Under the pieces are notes generated by a model. It was given only the letters and a program-made list of their open reading frames with translations, was not told the DNA's origin and ran no database searches. 44,783 bases of DNA from Planctomycetaceae bacterium (GTDB lineage: Bacteria; Planctomycetota; Planctomycetia; Pirellulales; Pirellulaceae). Location of the stretch: positions 1 to 44,783 of the forward strand of contig SXOA01000053.1 of assembly GCA_005778405.1 (NCBI GenBank). Reading direction: 5' to 3'. This document shows, piece by piece, positions 40,123 through 44,783 of this stretch (positions are counted from its first letter, which is position 1; each line of letters opens with the position of its first letter). Both the position numbers and the translations under genes were made by a program.

Positions 40123-42135
40123 ATGCCCTTCCTCCGCAAGGCATTTCCCTATCTCGCTATCGCCCTGGGGCTAGCATCCCTGGCCTGGGCGGTTTCCTTC
40201 GGTACGCTGCCGAAGGCGGACTTCACGTTTGACAACGGAAACGAGATCCGCACGGCCGACCCTTCCAAAGCCACGGGCCAGCCGGAAAACCGGGTGATCA
40301 ATGCCTTGTTCGAAGGGCTATTGCGGTCGCTTCCCGATGAAGGCTGGGAGCGGAAATATGGCCCCGGTGAAAACGTCCCGATGACACCCCAGGGAGCAAT
40401 GGCGGAGAGTTTCGACGTCTCCGAGGACGGCCGGGTCTATACCTTTCACATGCGAAAGGGGGCGCAGTGGTCCAACGGTGATCCGGTCACTGCCGTGGAC
40501 TTTGCCTGGTCGTGGCGTCGGATGTTGCACCCCGAGACCGCCAGTGAGTACGCCTATCAACTGTATTACCTCGTTGGAGCTGAAGGTTACAACACGGCAG
40601 TTGTCCAAGAGGGAGGACTGGTCGAGGTGGAACTCGACGGCACGCGCCGGGATAAACTGCAGGCCTTTCCACGGGGGACAATCGTGCGGGGCAAAGTGCT
40701 GACCATTACGAAACCGCCCGAGCCCCCGGAACTTGCCAAGGACTCCAAGGCCAACGCTGAAGCCAAGTCCAAAGCCGAAGCCACCTGGAAAGAAAGCTGG
40801 GTCTATGAGGTGGAGGTCGCCAGCGTGGAGCCCTCGGCCGAAGACCCAGATCCGAAACAGATTAGCACTGGAGGAAAAATCGTTTGCTGCATCGATCCGG
40901 CGAAAGCAAAAAGTGTTGACGCCGGTTCACTGGTCAAGATTCTGCACATCCTGCCCGATTTCGAGGAGACGGTCGGCGTGAAAGCGGAGTCGCCAGAGAA
41001 ACTTGTTGTGACTTTGAAATCGCGGACGGCATATTTCGACGAGCTGGTCGCTTTTTATCCGCTCTATCCTGTGAACCGCAAATGTGTAGAAGAGCATGGC
41101 TCCCCAAATTGGACCAAACCTGAAAACTTGGTCTGCAATGGGCCGTACACCATGCAGTTTCGCCGCATTCGGGACCGCATTCGGCTGGTGAAAAACCCTA
41201 AGTATTGGGATGAACAGCAGGTGCAGCTTCAAGTGATTGATGCCATGGCGGTGAAGTCCGAGACAACGACTCTCAACATGTACCTTAACGATCAAATTGA
41301 CTGGGCGACGCAGTTGCCGCCGCCGATGATTCCCAAGCTGAAACAAATCATGCCCAAGGAGTTTCCGTCGGCTCCGATGCTGACGGTTTATTTGTACCGC
41401 GTGAACGTTACCAAGCCGGGGCTTGATAATGCCAAGGTCCGCCGTGCGCTGAATCTGGCCATCGACAAAAAGAACATCTGCGAAATCATCACGCGGGCCG
41501 GAGAGGTGCCGGCCACGAGCGTCGTGCCGCCAGGGCTTGCCGGTTACACGCCGCCGCCGGGAACGCAGTACGATCCCAAGCTCGCCAGCAAACTCCTTGA
41601 GGAAGCAGGTTTTCCGAGCGGCCGCGGCTTGCCGCCGATTGAGATTGTCTACAACGAACTTGACGCCCACAGAACCATTGCGGAGCGGATTCAGCAGATG
41701 TGGCGGGAAAACCTGGGGATTGGGGTGCAGCTCCGCGGCGTGGAATGGGGGACGTATTTGGACTTGCAAAACAAGCTCGATTACCACGTCGCCCGCGCCG
41801 GCTGGATTGCGGATTATCCCGACCCCAACACGTTCCTCGACATGTGGACCAGCAGCAGCCAGCAGAACCAGACCGGTTGGAAAAACAAAGACTTCGATGC
41901 ATTGATTGAAAAGGCCGGGACCGAACCCGACCGGAAGAAGCGCATGGAGCTTTTGCGTGATGCCGAAGCCATCTTGATTGAGGAGTCGCCGATTCTGCCC
42001 ATTTATTGGTATGTCTCCAAGAATTTGGTCAAGCCGCATGTGAAGGGCTGGTTTCTGAACTCTCAAGATACGCACCCGCTGACGCTGCTGCGTGTCGATC
42101 ACGAGAACTCGCCAATCGGGAGCGCTGGTCCATGA
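40123..42135 (+). CDS. oppA: Oligopeptide ABC transporter substrate-binding protein with large insert
   Basis: A family 5 solute-binding protein of 670 aa (E. coli OppA has 543) with a signal or lipid-free anchor (YLAIALGLASLAWAVSFG, residues 10-27). The typical order is visible: EIRTADPSKATGQPENRVIN, LFEGLLR, GRVYTFHMRKGAQWSNGDPV, a final NTFLDMWTSSS and WYVSKNLVKPHVKGW. Between about 155 and 290 is an insert absent from OppA: VQEGGLVEVELDGTRRDKLQ, a Lys/Ala/Glu-rich helix (AKDSKANAEAKSKAEATWKE) and a beta-rich part up to KILHILPDFEE. It probably binds peptides. The stop overlaps oppB by 4 nt (ATGA). Confidence 0.93.
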   Translation: MPFLRKAFPYLAIALGLASLAWAVSFGTLPKADFTFDNGNEIRTADPSKATGQPENRVINALFEGLLRSLPDEGWERKYGPGENVPMTPQGAMAESFDVSEDGRVYTFHMRKGAQWSNGDPVTAVDFAWSWRRMLHPETASEYAYQLYYLVGAEGYNTAVVQEGGLVEVELDGTRRDKLQAFPRGTIVRGKVLTITKPPEPPELAKDSKANAEAKSKAEATWKESWVYEVEVASVEPSAEDPDPKQISTGGKIVCCIDPAKAKSVDAGSLVKILHILPDFEETVGVKAESPEKLVVTLKSRTAYFDELVAFYPLYPVNRKCVEEHGSPNWTKPENLVCNGPYTMQFRRIRDRIRLVKNPKYWDEQQVQLQVIDAMAVKSETTTLNMYLNDQIDWATQLPPPMIPKLKQIMPKEFPSAPMLTVYLYRVNVTKPGLDNAKVRRALNLAIDKKNICEIITRAGEVPATSVVPPGLAGYTPPPGTQYDPKLASKLLEEAGFPSGRGLPPIEIVYNELDAHRTIAERIQQMWRENLGIGVQLRGVEWGTYLDLQNKLDYHVARAGWIADYPDPNTFLDMWTSSSQQNQTGWKNKDFDALIEKAGTEPDRKKRMELLRDAEAILIEESPILPIYWYVSKNLVKPHVKGWFLNSQDTHPLTLLRVDHENSPIGSAGP

Positions 42136-43067
42136 AAGGACTCTTGGCCCCGCTCATCATCCTGGCCAAACGCGCTGCCTGGACTCTGCTCACATTGTGG
42201 CTGGTTTACACCATTTCGTTTGCCCTGATGTGGTCGGTTCCTGGGGGCCCCTTCAAATCGGAAAAGAAAATTCCCGAAGCGATCAAACGGAACATTGAGG
42301 CTAAGTTTCACTTCAACGATCCAGTATGGAAACAATACCTCGACTATATGTGGGACATTTGCCATTTCGATTTCCGGGCCAGCTTCAAACTGGAAGACTT
42401 CACCGTCAACGAGGTCATCTCGCAGGGATTTCCGGTTTCCGCGTCTCTGGGCATCTTTGCCCTCCTCTTCGCACTCCTTTTTGGCACCACGGCCGGCGTC
42501 ATCTCCGCTTCACGGCGAAATTCGGTGATTGACGTCGCGTTCATGGGGCTGGCCACGATTGGGATCGCCATTCCCAACTTCGTGCTCGCCGGCATCTCGA
42601 TCATCGTCGTGGTGTTCTGGCTCCATTTGCTTCCCGCTTCCGGCTGGGGAACGATCCAGCAGATTCTACTTCCCGCGCTCTGCCTTTCGGCTCCCTTTGC
42701 CGCGTATATCGCCCGCCTTACGCGGGCGGGGATGCTGGAGGTTCTCAACCTCGATTACATCCGCACGGCCTATGCCAAGGGGCTGTTGCCACGGAATGTT
42801 GTCATTCGTCATGCCTTGCGCGGCGCGCTGCTTCCTGTGGTCTCGTATCTTGGCCCCGCCACAGCCGGCATTCTGACGGGGTCGCTGGTGGTCGAGAGGT
42901 TGTTCAACATCCCCGGCAGCGGCAGCCATTTCATTGAGGCGGCTTTGGGCCAAGACTACACGCTGGAAATGGGGATGGTTCTCGTCTACACGCTGCTGCT
43001 CTCGGTAATGAATACGCTGGTCGATTTCTCTTACGCGGTCATTGATCCGCGCGTGAAGCTGGAGTAA
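42132..43067 (+). CDS. oppB: Oligopeptide ABC transporter permease
   Basis: A 311-aa inner-membrane permease of the OppB/DppB group with six transmembrane helices: the first at about 10-33 (WTLLTLWLVYTISFALMWSV), a periplasmic loop, and five more. The EAA loop for contact with the ATPase is LNLDYIRTAYAKGLLPRNVV (in the third quarter), and VVERLFNIPGSGSHFIEAAL and the terminal VDFSYAVIDPRVKLE are standard. ATG 42132 overlaps the oppA stop by 4 nt, so translation is coupled. Length and motifs are normal. Confidence 0.95.
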   Translation: MKGLLAPLIILAKRAAWTLLTLWLVYTISFALMWSVPGGPFKSEKKIPEAIKRNIEAKFHFNDPVWKQYLDYMWDICHFDFRASFKLEDFTVNEVISQGFPVSASLGIFALLFALLFGTTAGVISASRRNSVIDVAFMGLATIGIAIPNFVLAGISIIVVVFWLHLLPASGWGTIQQILLPALCLSAPFAAYIARLTRAGMLEVLNLDYIRTAYAKGLLPRNVVIRHALRGALLPVVSYLGPATAGILTGSLVVERLFNIPGSGSHFIEAALGQDYTLEMGMVLVYTLLLSVMNTLVDFSYAVIDPRVKLE

Positions 43068-43072
43068 TCACC

Positions 43073-44290
43073 GTGGCAGTTTCCACACCCACCCAGCAGG
43101 ATCTCAGCCGATACGAATTGCTGCTCCAGGAAGCGGCGCAGATTCGCGGCGTTTCCTTATGGATGGACGCCTGGCGGCGACTGCGCAAGAACTGGGCCGC
43201 GATGATTTCGCTTTGGTTCCTGGTGGCTCTGGTGATCACCGCCTTTTTCACTCCCTTCCTGCCGCTCCAGTCGCCGCAGTTTCAACTGGCGGATAAGGAA
43301 CACAAATATCAGCCCCCCAATCTGGAACGCATCGAGCTCAACTTCCAACTCGAAGACGCCAAACAACTGGAGCGCGAAGCGGCGGAACTCGCCGCCCGGC
43401 TTCGCCGGCTGCCGGCAGATGCACCCGAAAAAGAGCGAGCTGATTTGCGTTTGGACCTGGCGGCCAAGCGGCGGGACCACCCGTTCAATCGTCTTTGGAA
43501 TGAGCCTGGAATGCTTACTTCCGCAATGATTCGCGCCCGAGTCGCCATCTTCGGCCGCTGGTGCATTCCTTCCATCTGCGGACGGGACGAACTGGGGCGC
43601 GATGTGCTGGCCCGTGTGTTTTGGGGTGCCCGCGTCTCCCTGATCGTCGGAGCCCTTGCCGCACTGGTCTCCCTCGTCATCGGCGTCAGCTATGGAGCCT
43701 CTGCCGGCTACCTTGGCGGTTGGGTTGATGCCGCCATGATGCGATTTGTGGATGTCCTCTATTCGATTCCGTTCATCTTCGTGGTGATCTTCCTGATCAC
43801 TTTTCTCTCCGAGGAAACAACCCGTAACCGCCTGGCTGCTTGGGGAATCGATCAAATCGCCATTTTCTATATCGTCATCGGGGCCATCTACTGGCTCACC
43901 ATGGCCCGCGTTGTTCGTGGACAGATTATCTCGCTCAAGCACGAACAGTTCGTTGACGCCGCTCGAACCGGCGGCGCGGGATCAGGCCGCATCATCTTCC
44001 GGCACCTCATTCCGAACGTGATGGGAATTGTGATTGTCTACCTGACGCTCACCATTCCCAGCGTCATGTTGTTTGAAGCGTTCCTCTCGTACCTGGGCCT
44101 GGGAGTCAAACCCCCCGATGTCTCCTGGGGCCTCCTGATGAATGAGGGTATCAAGGTCATCACCCCGGTGGCGATTTTCTGGTGGCTGGTGCTGTTTCCG
44201 GGTTTGGCGCTGGCGATGACGTTGTTTGCGTTGAATTTCCTCGGGGATGGCCTGCGGGATGCGCTCGATCCGAAGATGACGAACAGGTAG
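43073..44290 (+). CDS. oppC: Oligopeptide ABC transporter permease with extended periplasmic loop
   Basis: The second permease, 405 aa (E. coli OppC has about 300). Helix 1 is at about 43-63 (AMISLWFLVALVITAFFTPF), followed by an unusually long periplasmic stretch (about 64-165) with a coiled-coil-like segment (ERIELNFQLEDAKQLEREAA, LAARLRRLPADAPEKERADL). Then come CGRDELGRDVLARVFWGARV and the usual five helices; the EAA loop is HEQFVDAARTGGAGSGRIIF. The end GDGLRDALDPKMTNR is typical. The start is GTG 43073, with GGAG eight nt upstream, 5 nt after oppB. Both OppA and this protein carry family-atypical periplasmic additions. Confidence 0.94.
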   Translation: MAVSTPTQQDLSRYELLLQEAAQIRGVSLWMDAWRRLRKNWAAMISLWFLVALVITAFFTPFLPLQSPQFQLADKEHKYQPPNLERIELNFQLEDAKQLEREAAELAARLRRLPADAPEKERADLRLDLAAKRRDHPFNRLWNEPGMLTSAMIRARVAIFGRWCIPSICGRDELGRDVLARVFWGARVSLIVGALAALVSLVIGVSYGASAGYLGGWVDAAMMRFVDVLYSIPFIFVVIFLITFLSEETTRNRLAAWGIDQIAIFYIVIGAIYWLTMARVVRGQIISLKHEQFVDAARTGGAGSGRIIFRHLIPNVMGIVIVYLTLTIPSVMLFEAFLSYLGLGVKPPDVSWGLLMNEGIKVITPVAIFWWLVLFPGLALAMTLFALNFLGDGLRDALDPKMTNR

Positions 44291-44295
44291 GCGAG

Positions 44296-44783
44296 ATGGC
44301 CGACGCATTGCTTCAAGTTCAAGACCTGCACGTTCATTTCAAAACGGACGATGGGCTCGTGCGCGCGGTGAATGGGGTGTCGTTTGATTTGCAACCGGGG
44401 GAGACGCTGGGGATTGTGGGGGAATCGGGGAGCGGGAAGTCGGTGACGTGCCTGGCGGTGATGGGGTTGGTGCCGCGGCCGCCGGGGATTGTGGCGGGGG
44501 GGAAGGCGATCTATGAGGGGCAGGATTTGCTGCGGCTTGATCACGCGGGACTGGCGAAGATTCGCGGGCGGAAGATTGCCATGATCTTTCAGGATCCCAT
44601 GACCGCCCTGAATCCTTTTCTGACCATTGAGGAGCAACTGACGGAGGTGACGCGACTGCATTTGGGACATTCGCGGCAGCAGGCGCGGAAGCACGCGATT
44701 GGGATGCTGGAGAAGGTGGGGATTCCCGCTCCGGAGCGGCGGATTGATGATTACCCGCACCAGTTTTCCGGCGGGATGCGGCA
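44296..44783 (+). CDS. oppD: Oligopeptide ABC transporter ATP-binding protein, 3' end beyond the window
   Basis: 162 codons of the ATPase are visible, starting at ATG 44296, 5 nt after oppC. VQDLHVHFKTDDGLVRAVNG is the typical start of OppD/DppD; GIVGESGSGKSVT holds the Walker A motif, MIFQDPMTALNPFLTI the Q-loop, and YPHQFSGGMR the start of the signature motif, where the window ends. Walker B and the C-terminal iron-sulphur-like cysteine region are not in the window. From about 44360 to 44530 the codons are strikingly G-rich (runs of GGG, GTG, GCG), unlike oppC. The gene completes the visible oppABCD order. Confidence 0.95.
   Translation, partial: MADALLQVQDLHVHFKTDDGLVRAVNGVSFDLQPGETLGIVGESGSGKSVTCLAVMGLVPRPPGIVAGGKAIYEGQDLLRLDHAGLAKIRGRKIAMIFQDPMTALNPFLTIEEQLTEVTRLHLGHSRQQARKHAIGMLEKVGIPAPERRIDDYPHQFSGGMR

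Noticed and set aside
1..44783. CRISPR arrays, tRNA or rRNA genes, insertion sequences with transposases, phage genes
   Set aside because: No regularly spaced repeats, cloverleaf sequences, rRNA-like stretches or transposase/integrase motifs were found; the repeats present are short palindromes without an encoded enzyme.

Overview
The window reads as a chromosomal segment of a planctomycete (Planctomycetota, perhaps a Pirellula- or Gemmata-like lineage). I infer this from several things together: high GC, few Shine-Dalgarno sites, a C+ form of ribosomal protein L28, a Ser/Thr kinase with an unusual tail, secretin-N0-like secreted proteins, an ExbB-ExbD cluster ending in a terpene-cyclase-fold protein, and large secreted proteins with no familiar family. 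No database search was possible, so the phylum is a judgement. No phage, plasmid, transposase, CRISPR array, tRNA or rRNA was seen.

Layout. 1-6850 (minus strand): a housekeeping run of a DnaJ/CbpA-like chaperone, a small membrane protein, rnpA, yidD, rpmB, gatC, gatA, gatB and asd (cut by the window edge). 7011-11402 (plus): a secreted CehA/McbA-type metallohydrolase, a haloalkane-dehalogenase/OleB-like hydrolase, a CitG/MdcB-like synthase, a 6-pyruvoyl-tetrahydropterin-synthase-family protein and a small exported protein; the CitG-like and pterin pair hint at tetrahydromethanopterin-type cofactor synthesis. 11429-14729 (minus): an RluA-type pseudouridine synthase, a Ser/Thr kinase fused to a degenerate receiver domain, and a small helical protein. 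14994-17696 (plus): a very large secreted protein. 17745-24813 (minus): a four-gene operon of a periplasmic/membrane protein, ABC ATPase, double ABC-2 permease and HEAT-repeat protein. 25028-31235 (plus): rpmG, recJ, leuS, a DUF4253 protein and a small DUF3303-like protein. 31239-39689: a hydroxyacid dehydrogenase (minus), two tandem secretin-N0-like secreted proteins (plus), ribBA (minus), the exbB-exbD-toroid operon (minus) and an ArsR-type regulator (minus). 40123-44783 (plus): an oligopeptide ABC importer, oppA-oppB-oppC and the start of oppD.

The most unusual feature is not a gene. The spacers hold several families of palindromic repeats placed with great regularity against gene ends. 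One family (core GGCTTCCAGCCTGCCC) starts 2 to 6 nt after the stop codon of gatA, yidD, dnaJ and rpmG, always in the same orientation; a further copy lies in frame inside leuS and adds residues to the editing domain. A second family (arms around ATTCGAATTTCGTCATT) lies 6 to 25 nt before the start codons of gatA, the OleB-like hydrolase and leuS, again always in one orientation, and in one case supplies the stop codon of gatC. Further hairpin repeats fill the spacers before rnpA and the hydroxyacid dehydrogenase gene and after the kinase gene.

The clearest candidate for an uncharacterised protein system is exbB-exbD followed by a protein with a TonB-like proline-rich N-terminal half and an alpha/alpha-toroid in place of the TonB C-terminal domain. 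The ABC-2 exporter operon with its HEAT protein, and the pair of N0-only secretin-like proteins, are second-tier candidates.
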